Assembly: GCF_002250655.1 (NCBI RefSeq) | Contig: NZ_NOZR01000011.1 | Span: forward strand, 62,001-126,000 | Direction: 5' to 3' | Length of the DNA stretch: 64,000 bases | Source of the DNA: Mycolicibacterium sphagni | GTDB lineage: Bacteria; Actinomycetota; Actinomycetes; Mycobacteriales; Mycobacteriaceae | Shown: one piece after another, positions 8,736 to 18,845 of the stretch | How positions within the stretch are numbered: position 1 is the first letter of the stretch | How the letters are laid out: the number at the start of each line of letters is the position of its first letter | Made by a program: the position numbers and the translations under genes | Notes under the pieces: generated by a model | Seen by the model: the letters and a program-made list of their open reading frames with translations, nothing else | The model's database searches: none | What the model was told of the DNA's origin: nothing

Positions 8736-10369
8736 TGGGCCGGCTTCACCTGTGCGGCGCCGATGATCTGCCGGCTCATGACGTCCAAAGTCTTTGAGTC
8801 GTAGTGCGTGGGGTTGTGCAGCGCTGCGTGGTCCTGGATGAGCGCTGCCATCGGCGCCAGGATTCCGGTGTGAACACTCGGCGCGCTTGGTGTGGCCACG
8901 TTTTCCGGTGCCTTCTCGTCGCGTGACGCCAACAGGTAAATGGCTTGATAGACGGGGCCGGAAGCCGACTGGTAACGCCAAAGCCATTGATGGGCAACCC
9001 ATGCCGGGTCACCTGGCTTCTCCGGCGGCGAATACTGGTTGCCCATCTGGGCGGTCTGCCTGATCGTGGACCCGTCACTGATGAAGGGGCGCTGGACATC
9101 CGGCGGCGGAGCGCTGGCGTACCAGAGGCCGCAACAGTACTCGGTCAGCCGGCCGTAGTCGTGAGTCGAGAAGACATCGAGGAAGGCGACGTCCTTCCCA
9201 GAACCCAACCGATAACGAACGACGGAGCCGCCTTCACCCATCACCTGTGGCCCCCAGGCGAACACCTGCGGCTTGCCCACCGACAGCGAGGTCTTGTTCA
9301 GCAGCTTGACCCAGTCGCTCCGTACCCAGATGAGATCCGCGCGGGGGGTGTGGCTGATCAGGTGTTGGGGGAGTGCGCCGACGATCGCGGCGAGCGCGAC
9401 CACGATGGCGACGGTCAGCAATGAGTGCTTCGGTACTACCGCGCCGCCGTGGTGGCGCGGTGAGCGCACGAACAGAGCGACGGTCAGCCCGGTCAGTGCG
9501 GCCGATGGAGCCAGGTAGGCAACAGGCGCCGAAGCGTGCTGGAGAAAGTAGGTCCCGGCGAACGCGAGAGCGAAGAATGCCGGTGCGACGAGCCACTTGA
9601 CTCGGGTGTCCCGAAGAGTCAGGAACATCGCGACCGCGCCGTAGAACGCCGTCAGTGCGCCGTATACCAGCACGGAGCCGCCCAGTGCCTGCCCGGTCAG
9701 CAGGAAGAACGGCGGGAAGCACAGAACGAGAAATCCCCACGCCACGCGGATGCGGGCGGCCGATCGCGATCCGAACTTCAGGATCGAGAGCGCCACCACC
9801 CAGGCGATGACCGAGAGGAGGTGGGCGTGCCAGAACTCGCCGATCGCCCCAATCCGCCCGAGGATCAGCTGGCAACTCGTGATGGCAATGGTGGCGATCA
9901 GCGTCGCAAGGATGCGATCGACGTCGGAGTCCGATACGTCGTGGCGCCGATGGCTGCGGTCGGTGGTCATGGCGATCATCAGCGCCCATACCGGCATCAG
10001 GGCCAGGTATGCGGTGGGTGCTCCCTCCGCGATGACGAATGCGGTGCTGACTAACGTCGGTGCGGCGCTGATTGCGCAGGTGGCAGCGACGAGAACGACG
10101 AGGACCCACGATGGGATGGACCGCTTCAGCGTCAGTTGTCCGACCAGCGATGGGCGGGCGACGCGAGCGACATCGGGTGCGACGACAAGCGCGGGCAACG
10201 GCTCGGTGAACAGCGGCTCGGTGAACAGCGGGATGGGCGCCGTAGCGGGTTCGACCAGGGCGACGGTGCCGTGGCCACCAACGTGGCGGAAGTGGTGACG
10301 ACCCGTCGTGTGGTAGCGGATGGGTTCATGCACAACGCGCTCGTCAGTCAGATTTGCGTGCCGAGTCAC
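8732..10369 (-). CDS. Polytopic membrane protein of unknown function, first gene of synthase operon
   Basis: 545 aa. A ~90-residue hydrophilic N terminus, rich in His and Pro and containing a short duplication (PLFTE twice, from a 15-bp repeat near 10200-10235), is followed by about nine membrane helices and a ~200-aa extracytoplasmic C-terminal domain with a Cys-Cys pair (EYCCGLWY). The helical part vaguely recalls exosortase/EpsH-type proteins and the tail recalls their EpsI-like partner domain, but no Cys-Arg-His active site could be found, so I do not assign that function. The GTG at 10369 follows an AAGGA-type ribosome-binding site at a good distance. The ATGA overlap with the GT2 gene says it belongs to the polymer synthase, perhaps as an assembly or export component. 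Confidence 0.55.
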   Translation of the reverse strand: MTRHANLTDERVVHEPIRYHTTGRHHFRHVGGHGTVALVEPATAPIPLFTEPLFTEPLPALVVAPDVARVARPSLVGQLTLKRSIPSWVLVVLVAATCAISAAPTLVSTAFVIAEGAPTAYLALMPVWALMIAMTTDRSHRRHDVSDSDVDRILATLIATIAITSCQLILGRIGAIGEFWHAHLLSVIAWVVALSILKFGSRSAARIRVAWGFLVLCFPPFFLLTGQALGGSVLVYGALTAFYGAVAMFLTLRDTRVKWLVAPAFFALAFAGTYFLQHASAPVAYLAPSAALTGLTVALFVRSPRHHGGAVVPKHSLLTVAIVVALAAIVGALPQHLISHTPRADLIWVRSDWVKLLNKTSLSVGKPQVFAWGPQVMGEGGSVVRYRLGSGKDVAFLDVFSTHDYGRLTEYCCGLWYASAPPPDVQRPFISDGSTIRQTAQMGNQYSPPEKPGDPAWVAHQWLWRYQSASGPVYQAIYLLASRDEKAPENVATPSAPSVHTGILAPMAALIQDHAALHNPTHYDSKTLDVMSRQIIGAAQVKPAQ

Positions 10370-10668
10370 CCTGATTCCTTTGCCCCAAATAGTTTGCCAA
10401 ATCCCCTTGGCGTGGTCCGTGCGAGGTGAGGTTCAAACCCGACGTCGCATGATCACGGCACTATGCGCCATGTGCAGCATACAAATTAATCGCCGCTCTG
10501 ACGACGCAGGGTCTTACTTTCAGCAATTTGCCATATTTGCAAGTCTGTGAGGATCTTTTAGATTTCGGGTCGGCTATCCCGCCACGTATCCGCGAACAGG
10601 AGGCGAAGAGCGTCATACCCTCGGGTTTCCGGCTGTCGTATCCACTCCCGTTACGACAAGCTGTAGTG
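10370..10668. other. Divergent intergenic region, comparatively AT-rich, upstream of pta and the synthase operon
   Basis: Roughly 300 bases with no convincing gene. A frame open from 10528 joins pta but its first ~47 codons look non-coding and would include the candidate pta promoter. The stretch 10480-10565 is visibly richer in A and T than the rest of the window. The region must hold the promoters of the minus-strand synthase operon and of pta-ackA, so any coordination between the two would be encoded here. Confidence 0.6.
10537..10564 (+). promoter_or_regulatory. Candidate SigA-type promoter for pta-ackA
   Basis: TTGCAA at 10537-10542 and TAGATT at 10559-10564, spaced by 16 bases. The -10 fits the mycobacterial TANNNT pattern. 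Transcription would start near 10571, leaving a leader of about 100 bases before the GTG start of pta. Pattern match by eye only. Confidence 0.35.
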
Positions 10669-12738
10669 GTGAGCGCCGCCCCCACCACGTCGATCTACAT
10701 CGCCTCGCCCGAGGGTGACACCGGAAAATCCACCGTCGCACTCGGCATCCTGCACCGTCTGACGGCGATGGTGCCGAGGGCCGGGGTGTTCCGCCCGATC
10801 ACTCGCCGGGAGAACCGGGATTACATCCTGGAGTTGTTGCTGGCCCACAGCAATGCGGGCTTGACCTACGAGGAATGCGTCGGCGTCACCTACCAGCGAC
10901 TGCACGATGATCCCGACGCCGCGATCGCCGACATCGTCGACCGCTACCACGAAGTGGCCGCGCGCTGCGATGCGGTCGTGATTGTCGGCTCGGACTACAC
11001 GGACGTCGCCACGCCCACCGAGCTCAGCGTCAACGCGCGTATCGCGGCCAACCTCGGCGCGCCGGTGTTGCTGTCGGTGCGCGCCCGCGACCGCACTCCC
11101 AAGGAAGTCGCCCAGGTAATCGAGCTGTGCCTGGCTGAGCTGGCCGCCCAGCACGCGCACACCGCGGCGGTGGTGGCCAACCGGGCCGACCCGGCCGAGC
11201 TCGACGCGGTGGCCCAGGCGTGCGCGAACCTGGGGCCGCGGGTCTACGTGATTCCGGAGGAGCCCCTCCTGGTGGCCCCGACCGTGGCCGATCTCAGTGA
11301 TGCGGTCGACGGTGTCCTGGTGCACGGCGACCGATCGCTCCTGGGCCGCGAGGCTATGGGGGTGCTCGTGGCTGGCATGACCGCCGAACACTGCCTGGAA
11401 CGGCTGACCGAGGGCGTCACCGTGGTCACGCCTGGTGATCGATCCGACGTAGTGTTGGCGGTCACCAGCGCGCATGCCGCGGAGGGATTCCCGTCCCTGT
11501 CGGCGATCATTCTCAACGGCGGACTGCCGCTGCACCGCTCCATCGCCCAGCTGGTGAACGGGCTGGGCCTGCGGCTGCCGATCGTCGCCACCGACCTCGG
11601 CACTTTCGAGACCGCCAGCGCGCTGGCGGGGACGCGCGGACGGGTCACCGCCACCTCGCAGCGCAAGATCGACACCGCGATCGCGCTGATGGAGCGCTAC
11701 GTCGACATCGACGACCTGCAGGATCGGCTCAGTCTGCCGATCCCCACGGTGACCACACCGCAGATGTTCACCTACCAGCTGATGGAGCGGGCGAGGGCGG
11801 ATCGCAAGCGCATCGTGCTGCCCGAGGGGGACGATGACCGCATCCTGCACGCGGCCGGGCGGCTCTTGCTACGCGGTGTCGCCGACCTGACCATCCTGGG
11901 TGATGAGACCCAAGTTCGTTCCCGCGCAGCCGAACTGGGCGTTGACCTGGCCCCGGCAACCGTGCTCAACCCACGAACCAGCGAGCTGTGCGACCAGTTC
12001 GCCGCCCAGTACGCCGACCTTCGCAAGAAGAAGGGCGTGACATTAGAACAGGCCCGCGAGACCATGCACGACGTCTCCTACTTCGGAACAATGTTGGTGC
12101 ACAACGGCATTGTCGACGGCATGGTGTCGGGTGCGACGCACACCACGGCGCACACGGTGCGGCCCGCCTTCGAGATCATCAAGACCCAGCCCGACGTCTC
12201 CACGGTGTCGAGCATCTTCCTGATGTGTCTGTCCGACCGGGTCCTGGCCTACGGTGATTGCGCGATCGTGCCCGATCCCACCGCCGAGCAGCTCGCCGAT
12301 ATAGCGATCAGCTCCGCGCGTACCGCCGCCCAGTTCGGCATCGATCCGCGGGTCGCGATGCTGTCCTATTCCACCGGCGACTCGGGTAGTGGTATCGGAG
12401 TCGAAAAAGTAAGGACTGCAACCGAATTGGTGCGTGAACGGGATCCGGAGTTGCTGGTGGAAGGGCCGATTCAGTACGACGCCGCCGTCGACGCGACCGT
12501 GGCCGCTGCCAAGATGCCCGGCTCGAAGGTGGCGGGCCGCGCGACGGTGCTGATCTTCCCGGACCTCAACACCGGAAACAACACCTACAAGGCGGTCCAG
12601 CGCAGCGCGGGTGCCATCGCCATCGGCCCAGTACTGCAGGGACTCAACAAGCCGGTCAACGACCTGTCCCGCGGCGCGCTCGTCGACGATATCGTCAACA
12701 CGGTGGCGATCACCGCGATCCAGGCGCAGGGCCAGTGA
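10669..12738 (+). CDS. pta: Phosphate acetyltransferase (long, three-domain type)
   Basis: 689 aa. Interconverts acetyl-CoA and acetyl phosphate; with AckA it forms the acetate overflow and assimilation route. Domains in order: an N-terminal BioD-like P-loop domain ([13 protein letters not shown] near residue 15), a central DRTGG-type domain (~215-330) and the C-terminal PTA_PTB catalytic domain (~375-689) with [30 protein letters not shown] and STGDSGSG motifs. The start is one of two adjacent GTG codons (10666 or 10669); 10669 gives [11 protein letters not shown], matching the family start just ahead of the P-loop. The stop overlaps the ackA start (TGATG). pta follows fgd1 in M. tuberculosis; here 7 kb of polysaccharide genes lie between. 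Confidence 0.95.
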   Translation: MSAAPTTSIYIASPEGDTGKSTVALGILHRLTAMVPRAGVFRPITRRENRDYILELLLAHSNAGLTYEECVGVTYQRLHDDPDAAIADIVDRYHEVAARCDAVVIVGSDYTDVATPTELSVNARIAANLGAPVLLSVRARDRTPKEVAQVIELCLAELAAQHAHTAAVVANRADPAELDAVAQACANLGPRVYVIPEEPLLVAPTVADLSDAVDGVLVHGDRSLLGREAMGVLVAGMTAEHCLERLTEGVTVVTPGDRSDVVLAVTSAHAAEGFPSLSAIILNGGLPLHRSIAQLVNGLGLRLPIVATDLGTFETASALAGTRGRVTATSQRKIDTAIALMERYVDIDDLQDRLSLPIPTVTTPQMFTYQLMERARADRKRIVLPEGDDDRILHAAGRLLLRGVADLTILGDETQVRSRAAELGVDLAPATVLNPRTSELCDQFAAQYADLRKKKGVTLEQARETMHDVSYFGTMLVHNGIVDGMVSGATHTTAHTVRPAFEIIKTQPDVSTVSSIFLMCLSDRVLAYGDCAIVPDPTAEQLADIAISSARTAAQFGIDPRVAMLSYSTGDSGSGIGVEKVRTATELVRERDPELLVEGPIQYDAAVDATVAAAKMPGSKVAGRATVLIFPDLNTGNNTYKAVQRSAGAIAIGPVLQGLNKPVNDLSRGALVDDIVNTVAITAIQAQGQ

Positions 12739-13925
12739 TGTCCGGCACGGTGCTGGTCCTCAACTCCGGTTCATCGTCGCTCAAATACCAACTACTGCAA
12801 CCGGATACCGGAGTATCCCTCGCCCACGGGATTGTCGAACGGATTGGTGAGGCGGCGTCGACCGCGACGCTGACGTCGGGCAACGAAGAGATTCGCCGTG
12901 ACGGTGGGATCGCCGACCACGAGGCCGCTCTACGCACCGCGTTCGACCTGTTCGCCGAGGCCGGTCAGCACCTGGACGATCTGGGGCTCGTCGCCGTCGG
13001 GCACCGGGTGGTGCACGGCGGCCAGGACCTGTACCGGCCCACCATCGTCGACGATGCGCTGATCGTGAAGCTGACAGAACTCGCACCCCTTGCACCGCTG
13101 CACAATCCGCCCGCGGTGCTGGGAATCGAGGTCGCGCGTCGAGCTTTGCCGGACGTCCCGCACGTCGCGGTGTTCGACACCGCCTTCTTCCACGACCTGC
13201 CGGCCGCTTCCGCCACGTATGCGATCGACCGGGACCTGGCCAGCCGCTGGCATATCCGCCGTTACGGGTTTCACGGCACCTCACACCAGTACGTCAGCCA
13301 GCAAGCCGCACAGTTTCTCGAGACTCCGATCGAGTCGCTCAACCAGATCGTGCTGCACCTGGGCAACGGCGCCTCGGCGTCGGCCATTGCCGGCGGACGG
13401 CCGGTCGATACCTCCATGGGACTCACTCCGATGGAGGGTCTGGTCATGGGCACCCGCTCCGGTGACGTCGATCCCGGCGTGTTGGTGTACCTGTGGCGTA
13501 CCGCCGGCTTGGGCGTCGAGGAGATCGAAGCCATGCTCAACCGGCGTTCCGGGATGTACGGGTTGAGCGGGGAGATCGACTTTCGGGTGGTGCACCAGCG
13601 GATCGAATCCGGTGACGAGGCAGCGCAATTAGCCTATGACGTCTACATCCACCGGCTGCGCAAGTACATCGGTGCCTATCTGGCGATCATGGGACATACC
13701 GACGTGGTGACCTTCACCGCCGGAGTGGGCGAGAACGATGCGCGCGTGCGGCGTGATGCGTTGACCGCGCTGGCGCCGTTGGGCATCGAGCTCGACGAGC
13801 ACCTCAACGAGAGCCCCGCCCGCGGTGCCCGCCGGATCTCCGCCGACAAGTCGCCGACGACCGTGCTGGTGATTCCCACCAACGAAGAATTGGCGATCGC
13901 GCGGGCCTGTCTGACCGTGATCTAG
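12738..13925 (+). CDS. ackA: Acetate kinase
   Basis: 395 aa, standard length. Phosphorylates acetate with ATP, or makes ATP from acetyl phosphate, in the cytosol. Signature blocks: [16 protein letters not shown] at the N terminus (first family signature), [11 protein letters not shown] (second signature, catalytic-site His), [12 protein letters not shown] (phosphate 2 loop), [16 protein letters not shown] and FTAGVGEND (adenosine loop). The ATG at 12738 overlaps the pta stop; a GTG one codon earlier is possible. The 3' end overlaps the convergent GT4 gene by 4 bp. In M. tuberculosis pknG follows directly in convergent orientation; here ~16 kb of other genes intervene. Confidence 0.96.
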   Translation: MSGTVLVLNSGSSSLKYQLLQPDTGVSLAHGIVERIGEAASTATLTSGNEEIRRDGGIADHEAALRTAFDLFAEAGQHLDDLGLVAVGHRVVHGGQDLYRPTIVDDALIVKLTELAPLAPLHNPPAVLGIEVARRALPDVPHVAVFDTAFFHDLPAASATYAIDRDLASRWHIRRYGFHGTSHQYVSQQAAQFLETPIESLNQIVLHLGNGASASAIAGGRPVDTSMGLTPMEGLVMGTRSGDVDPGVLVYLWRTAGLGVEEIEAMLNRRSGMYGLSGEIDFRVVHQRIESGDEAAQLAYDVYIHRLRKYIGAYLAIMGHTDVVTFTAGVGENDARVRRDALTALAPLGIELDEHLNESPARGARRISADKSPTTVLVIPTNEELAIARACLTVI

Positions 13926-15061
13926 GACTTGTCCAGCTCGTCGCAGACCAGCTCCGCCGACGCAGCGTTGGAGATATGTGCCTGTCTGGTCAGGACGTAG
14001 GCGTGTCCCTTGGCCGCCAGCGCAGCCAGGGCGTCGTCGTCTGCGCAGTAGTGGCGCAGAAGCGATGTTAGCTCGGCGGGGTCGTAGGGGTCGAAGTAGT
14101 CAGCACCTTCCCCGCAGGTTTCGCGGAGGACCGGGATCCCCGAACACAGCACTCCAGTGCCCGTCGCCATCGCCTCGATCGGCGGGAGTCCGGCGCCCTC
14201 GAACAGCGACGGCATGATCAGTAGGTCGGCGCCGGCAACGAGGGCACGCAGCGCTTCGAAGTCCAAGCGCCCCAAGACCTGTACCCGGTCCTTGTCTTTT
14301 GCGGCCAGCTCGCCGACCCGACCGTCGGTGGCTCGCACCGCTTCGCCGCCGCCGGCGATCACCAGATTCTGGGGTATCGACTCGCCGACATCGGCGTAGG
14401 CGTCCAGCAGCAGGGGCAGATTCTTGTGGTACTTGGCATTGCCGACGTAGAGGATGTATCGACCCTGTACCGGAGACAGTGTGGGATCAACTGGGGCAAG
14501 CCAGCTTTCGTCGACCGGGATTGGCGTGACGGTGACCTTGGCCGACGGTACGGCCTGTACCAGTGCCGTCGCAGTCGCCTGCGACGGCGAGAATATCCTT
14601 CGGGCCCTTCGGCCGTCGAGGTTCAGCATCGCGCGGGCATATGCCTGGCGCAGCCGGCTGTGGCCGCTGATCTCCTCTTTCTGCAGGTGCAATACATCGT
14701 GGACAGTGACGAAGGCCAGAACCGGTCGATAGCGCGGCTCCAGCAATGCGAGCGGAAATGGGTAGTGCGGCACCCACATCGCCCGGGGCCGGACCGTCTG
14801 CAGGGCGTGTCGCCATGCCTTCTGCTCGGCGACGCCATACATCGGTGCCCCGTCCGGCTCGGCCAGCACCACCATTGTGCTCCCGCTGAGCGACGGTGCG
14901 GTCTGCTCATTGGCCAGCACCGCCAGTGAGCGGCCGCGCCGAGCCAGCGTCTCCTCCAGATGGGGGAGCAGGGTGGCGATATAGGTGCCGATGCCGCTCT
15001 GCCGAATATGGCGGGCGTCGAACAGTAGGTCGACGGATCCGCCTGCCGGCGGCGCTGACAT
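13922..15061 (-). CDS. Family-4 glycosyltransferase
   Basis: 379 aa, GT-B fold, GT4 family, a cytosolic retaining transferase that uses nucleotide sugars. The N-terminal domain starts [16 protein letters not shown] with the usual glycine loop; the C-terminal domain has [23 protein letters not shown], then [17 protein letters not shown] containing the E-x7-E motif that positions the nucleotide sugar. Last gene of the minus-strand Wzx/Wzy-type module; the start overlaps the epimerase stop in ATGA fashion. Most likely adds one sugar of the lipid-linked repeat unit. Donor and acceptor cannot be read from the sequence. Confidence 0.85.
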   Translation of the reverse strand: MSAPPAGGSVDLLFDARHIRQSGIGTYIATLLPHLEETLARRGRSLAVLANEQTAPSLSGSTMVVLAEPDGAPMYGVAEQKAWRHALQTVRPRAMWVPHYPFPLALLEPRYRPVLAFVTVHDVLHLQKEEISGHSRLRQAYARAMLNLDGRRARRIFSPSQATATALVQAVPSAKVTVTPIPVDESWLAPVDPTLSPVQGRYILYVGNAKYHKNLPLLLDAYADVGESIPQNLVIAGGGEAVRATDGRVGELAAKDKDRVQVLGRLDFEALRALVAGADLLIMPSLFEGAGLPPIEAMATGTGVLCSGIPVLRETCGEGADYFDPYDPAELTSLLRHYCADDDALAALAAKGHAYVLTRQAHISNAASAELVCDELDKS

Positions 15062-16059
15062 CAGTTACCCGGACGGGTGATCAAACGGTCTTCGAGCCCG
15101 GGAACGAACTCCGGGCTCTCCCACAGTCGCGTCAACGTGTCCTGCAGTGAGTGTGCGGGACTCCAACCGAAGGTCTCCTTGATCCTGGAGATGTCGGCAC
15201 CGAGATACGGGCGGTCGACGGCGCGCACCCGCTTGGGATCTTGGCGCACCTCGAATGTCAGACCCACTGTGGACCGCAGAGTCGACAGGATCTCGTCAAC
15301 CGAATGTTGTTTACCGCTGCCAAGATTCACGATCTCAACGCGAACGCCTTCGGCATTCTTACCCAGCGCGGCCGCCGCGAACCCGCCTGCGGCATCACGC
15401 GCGTCGATGTAGTCGCGCTTGGGCCAGGTGTTGCCCAGCTCGATCGTTTCCGGGCCCTTGCGCAGCTGCGCGATGACCTCGGGCAGCAGATGCGGGTTGG
15501 TCTCGCCGGGGCCGATGACGTTGAAGAGCCGAACGATGGCGCAGGACAGGTCCCGGTCGGCGGCGATGAGGTGCACATAGGCTTCGCCGTGGGCTTTGGT
15601 GAGGCCGTAGATGTCCACCGGTTCCACCGTGGACGTCAGCTCGCGATGCGGCTCCTCGTCGGGCTTGTAGACCGCGCCACTGCTGGCGAAGACGAAGCGG
15701 GTGCCGCGCGGGCAGGAGGACAACACATTCACCGTGCCGGTGACGTTCGTCGTGACGGCATTGGCCGGATCGGCGTCGCACTCCGGGATGTAGTGAATTG
15801 CCGCCAGGTGAACGATCACATCGGGCGCGAACTCGTTGATCGCACTACGGACGTCGTCGACATCACGGATATCGACGCGCCGGAAGGTGAAGCCGTCGAG
15901 GTCGCCTTGCAGCCAGTCTGGGGTGCCGTACCGAAGCAAGTCGGCCACTTGCACATCGGCGTGGGGGCGCAGGGTGCGCACCAACTCCCTGCCGACGAAA
16001 CCGGCACCGCCGGTGACCATGACGCGCGGGCGCGCAGTTCCACTCGTCTGCGTCGTCAT
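15061..16059 (-). CDS. NAD-dependent nucleotide-sugar epimerase/dehydratase
   Basis: 332 aa extended short-chain dehydrogenase. Rossmann dinucleotide motif VTGGAGFVG at ~15-23, HLAAIHYIPECD with the second NAD contact, catalytic Ser in FASSGAVY and the YxxxK pair in YGLTKAHGEAY, RLFNVIGPGE for the sugar-nucleotide pocket. Resembles UDP-glucose/UDP-glucuronate 4-epimerases or related enzymes, which supply an uncommon nucleotide sugar. Sits between two GT4 genes with ATGA overlaps on both sides, so it likely makes the donor used by one of them. A precise substrate cannot be given. Confidence 0.85.
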   Translation of the reverse strand: MTTQTSGTARPRVMVTGGAGFVGRELVRTLRPHADVQVADLLRYGTPDWLQGDLDGFTFRRVDIRDVDDVRSAINEFAPDVIVHLAAIHYIPECDADPANAVTTNVTGTVNVLSSCPRGTRFVFASSGAVYKPDEEPHRELTSTVEPVDIYGLTKAHGEAYVHLIAADRDLSCAIVRLFNVIGPGETNPHLLPEVIAQLRKGPETIELGNTWPKRDYIDARDAAGGFAAAALGKNAEGVRVEIVNLGSGKQHSVDEILSTLRSTVGLTFEVRQDPKRVRAVDRPYLGADISRIKETFGWSPAHSLQDTLTRLWESPEFVPGLEDRLITRPGN

Positions 16060-17165
16060 TTCCCAAGAACCTCCTGAATTCGCGCTTCCAATGTTTCCGC
16101 GATATGCGACCAGTCAAGCGTTTGTGCCGCGGCGACCCCGGCTTGGGAGAACGCATTCCAATCCGCTTCGGTCGCCAGCAGGGCTTCGGCGAAATCCGTC
16201 GGCGTGGTTCCACAGACGATGCCCGCTTTGTACTGTGCCACTACCTCTTTGCTGCCATTGCCGGGGAAGTCCGGTGTCACCACCGGCAGCCCGCTGGCCA
16301 TCGACTCGGTGATCACGCGAGGGAAGCCCTCACGTGTACTGGGCATGCCGAAGACGGCTGCCTGCGAAAGCAACTCGAGTTTCTGGGCTTCGGTGACTGA
16401 GCCGAGTACCCGCACTCGCGACGCCAACGGGGAACGCTGTGCGTAGGCCTCGACGTCGGCGCGGGAAGGACCGTCACCGGCGATCATCAAATCACCCGTC
16501 AGACCCTTGGCGGCCGCGAGCTCGAATGCATCGATCAGCAGCGGCAGATTCTTGTGCGGGGCAATCCGGCCCAGGTACAGCACGCCCGAACGGTCGTCAC
16601 GCGGTCTGTTTCGGTACCGGGAGAGCGTAATGCCGCTGGGCAACACTCCGCACGGCCGGCCGGACTGCTCGGTGATCACTACCGCGACAGCTTCGCTCAC
16701 CGCGAAGTTGGAACCGACGATGCGCGGCAGCCGTGTCTGACACGCCGTGAGTATCGGATCGGTACGGATCTCACACCAGTGGATCGCGCTGCGCGCACGC
16801 ACATCTTTGGGCAAGGCCAGTGCGTGCATCAGGGGCCACTGGTTCAAAAGGTAGAAGTCGTGTTGGTGTGCCGACGCGATACGGCGAACGCCCGCACTGA
16901 ATTTCACGATGTCGGTCCAATTGCGACGCAACGCCTTCACCAACGGCTGCTTGTAGCGGCCGCCGTTCGGATTGCGGTGAATGGTGACCCCGTTGATGGT
17001 TTCGGTTCCGGCCAGTCCGCCGGTGTGGCCGATGCAATACACATCGACAGAATGTCCGCGCTGCACCAAAGTTTCGCCGAGTTCCTGGAAGAAGACTTCC
17101 TGCCCCCCGACACTGGGGTGGTAAAGCTCGATCATCATCGCGATCCGCAATGACGAGGCAACCAT
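16056..17165 (-). CDS. Family-4 glycosyltransferase
   Basis: 369 aa GT-B enzyme, GT4 family. N-terminal Rossmann half begins IAMMIELYHPSVGGQEVFFQ with the GGxE-type loop typical of capsule and lipopolysaccharide transferases; the C-terminal half has GVLYLGRIAPHKNLPLLIDAF and REGFPRVITESMASGLPVV (E-x7-E equivalent). Start by ATG at 17165 preceded by GGGGGAGAAAA, a good ribosome-binding site. About 80 bases separate it from the beta-helix lyase gene upstream, so it may start a sub-operon of GT4, epimerase and GT4. Probable role: second committed sugar transfer in building a lipid-linked oligosaccharide. Confidence 0.85.
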   Translation of the reverse strand: MVASSLRIAMMIELYHPSVGGQEVFFQELGETLVQRGHSVDVYCIGHTGGLAGTETINGVTIHRNPNGGRYKQPLVKALRRNWTDIVKFSAGVRRIASAHQHDFYLLNQWPLMHALALPKDVRARSAIHWCEIRTDPILTACQTRLPRIVGSNFAVSEAVAVVITEQSGRPCGVLPSGITLSRYRNRPRDDRSGVLYLGRIAPHKNLPLLIDAFELAAAKGLTGDLMIAGDGPSRADVEAYAQRSPLASRVRVLGSVTEAQKLELLSQAAVFGMPSTREGFPRVITESMASGLPVVTPDFPGNGSKEVVAQYKAGIVCGTTPTDFAEALLATEADWNAFSQAGVAAAQTLDWSHIAETLEARIQEVLGK

Positions 17166-17244
17166 TTTTCTCCCCCGTAGTGCCTACGTTTCTGAGCGAA
17201 ATCGTAGCGTGGTGCGTCAACGCGGGGGCGTTATTGCGGTTGTG

Positions 17245-18819
17245 TCAGCAGCTGGTGATCCAGCGCTGTATCGACGCCGGCCGCACCGCGACCGTTCCGA
17301 GCGTTGCTGGCGACCCTGCCGCGCCGATGTTGCATGTGGCGGTCTCTTTGGCCAGCCGAATCGGCGTCCAATCGGGCGGGGAGCCCGGCCGATCGACGTC
17401 GATGGCACCGATCGTGTACGTCGAATTCTGGATGTTCAACCCTGGCGTCGACGCATCTCGTGGCTGTGCCGAGTCGGTGACGGTCATGTGGATCGTGCCG
17501 AGTTCGAGGCTCGAGCTGTTATTGGCATAGAACATGACAACGGGCAGCGTGTGCTGGATGGACAGGTTCCCGATGCTGACGTTGTGGGTGTTCTCGAGGC
17601 TGACGCCGCCCTTGCCGTCCCTGTCGGACTGGGCTACCACGGTTGCCGAATCCAGACGCAATCCCGTCGTGCGTTGATCGGTGAGGGACTCCATGCGCAC
17701 AGACCAGTTGTCGCAGTCGCGGATCACTGCGTCGGAGACGTGGACGTCGAAATCGGTGAAACGCGAGTCGGTGGCCGTGTTCGGCCGGGCCAGGAGTTGC
17801 AGGCCCGTGTCGCAGTTTTCAATGTCGACCTGCTTCAGCTCGATCCCGCGGGCCGCCACGTAGTGCCAGCCGGTATCGACGCCGGGTGCAGAGGAGTCGC
17901 AGATGACTCCGGCACCGGTGTGCACGCCGGAGATGTTCAGCCCGGTGATTGAAACACCGTTGGCGCCAGCCAGTCTCACGCCGTTGGCGTGACCGCCTCG
18001 CACCGTGACATTGGTGATGTCGAAGTCAGCGATAGACCAATTCCCCAGATTGGAGAATGCGAAGTTGTCGGACGTGGGGTCGTAGGAAAATCCGTCGGTG
18101 TAGTACGACACCAACGCCAGCCCGTCATCACCGGTGTTGATCGCGGTGTAGTTGTCGATCACTCCTTTGCGGCACGCGTGGAAATGCAGGCCGTCGCCCT
18201 GGGTGTTCTTCACCACCAGTTTGCTGACGTTGATGTCGGATGCGCCGATAAAGATGACGCCGGCCTGGGGGCTTGATTCGATGCTGCAGTTGACGATCCT
18301 GACGCCGTGGACCGTGCCTTTGGACCCCGTCCAGTCCGGCGGCTTGGATCCGGCGTCGCCTGGGAAGCCGAGAATCCGGATTCCGTCACCGTGGGACCGA
18401 GATTTTTGCTTGGCCCAACGAATAGTGATGTTGCGCAGCATTATTCGCGATGAAGCGCCGGTGATGAGGATGGCGTGGCTGGTGCCGACGCCCTGCTCGG
18501 GATCGATATTGTCCATCAGCAGCTCGGCGCCCGGCTCGAAATCGACGGCGAAATCCGACAGGCCGTTGATGGCCACCGCGGCCCCGGATTGGGGGTACTG
18601 CTCGGCGAAGCGGTAGCTGCCCTTGGGGAACCACAAGGTTTTTCCCGATCGCAGCGCTGCGGCGGCGTTGCGGATCGCCGCCGAATCATCGGTGACGCCG
18701 TCGCCGACTGCGCCGAAGTCGCGAACATCGACGGTGGCACCCGCCTGGGCGAGAGGAGAAGCTGCCAGCAAAGCGACGGCGGGGAGACACCCCAACAGTC
18801 GTCTCCTGGACATCTTCAT
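17245..18819 (-). CDS. Tat-exported right-handed beta-helix protein (pectate-lyase-3/GH28-like)
   Basis: 524 aa. Begins MKMSRRRLLG with an S-R-R-x-L-L twin-arginine motif and a hydrophobic stretch ending near AQAGA, so export by Tat is likely. The block VDVRDFGAVGDGVTDDSAAI just after the signal is the classic start of the pectate-lyase superfamily 3 fold, followed by many short beta-helix turns (for example GDGIRILGF, GDGLHFHA, TGDDGLALVS). Such proteins cleave, epimerise or bind acidic polysaccharides. In a Wzx/Wzy cluster it could trim or modify the polymer outside the cell, as alginate lyases or epimerases do. The ATG at 18819 follows AGGAAC with good spacing and lies 26 bp after the polymerase stop. 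Catalytic residues could not be assigned confidently. Confidence 0.75.
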   Translation of the reverse strand: MKMSRRRLLGCLPAVALLAASPLAQAGATVDVRDFGAVGDGVTDDSAAIRNAAAALRSGKTLWFPKGSYRFAEQYPQSGAAVAINGLSDFAVDFEPGAELLMDNIDPEQGVGTSHAILITGASSRIMLRNITIRWAKQKSRSHGDGIRILGFPGDAGSKPPDWTGSKGTVHGVRIVNCSIESSPQAGVIFIGASDINVSKLVVKNTQGDGLHFHACRKGVIDNYTAINTGDDGLALVSYYTDGFSYDPTSDNFAFSNLGNWSIADFDITNVTVRGGHANGVRLAGANGVSITGLNISGVHTGAGVICDSSAPGVDTGWHYVAARGIELKQVDIENCDTGLQLLARPNTATDSRFTDFDVHVSDAVIRDCDNWSVRMESLTDQRTTGLRLDSATVVAQSDRDGKGGVSLENTHNVSIGNLSIQHTLPVVMFYANNSSSLELGTIHMTVTDSAQPRDASTPGLNIQNSTYTIGAIDVDRPGSPPDWTPIRLAKETATCNIGAAGSPATLGTVAVRPASIQRWITSC

Positions 18820-18845
18820 GATCTGTTCCTGCCGGCTCGCGCGTA

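Noticed and set aside
8732-10369. Exosortase (EpsH) with EpsI domain
   Set aside because: Only topology resembles it; the catalytic Cys, Arg and His of exosortases could not be placed.
10528-10668. N-terminal extension of Pta
   Set aside because: The frame is open but has no resemblance to the Pta start, and it covers a candidate promoter; the GTG at 10669 gives the expected N terminus.
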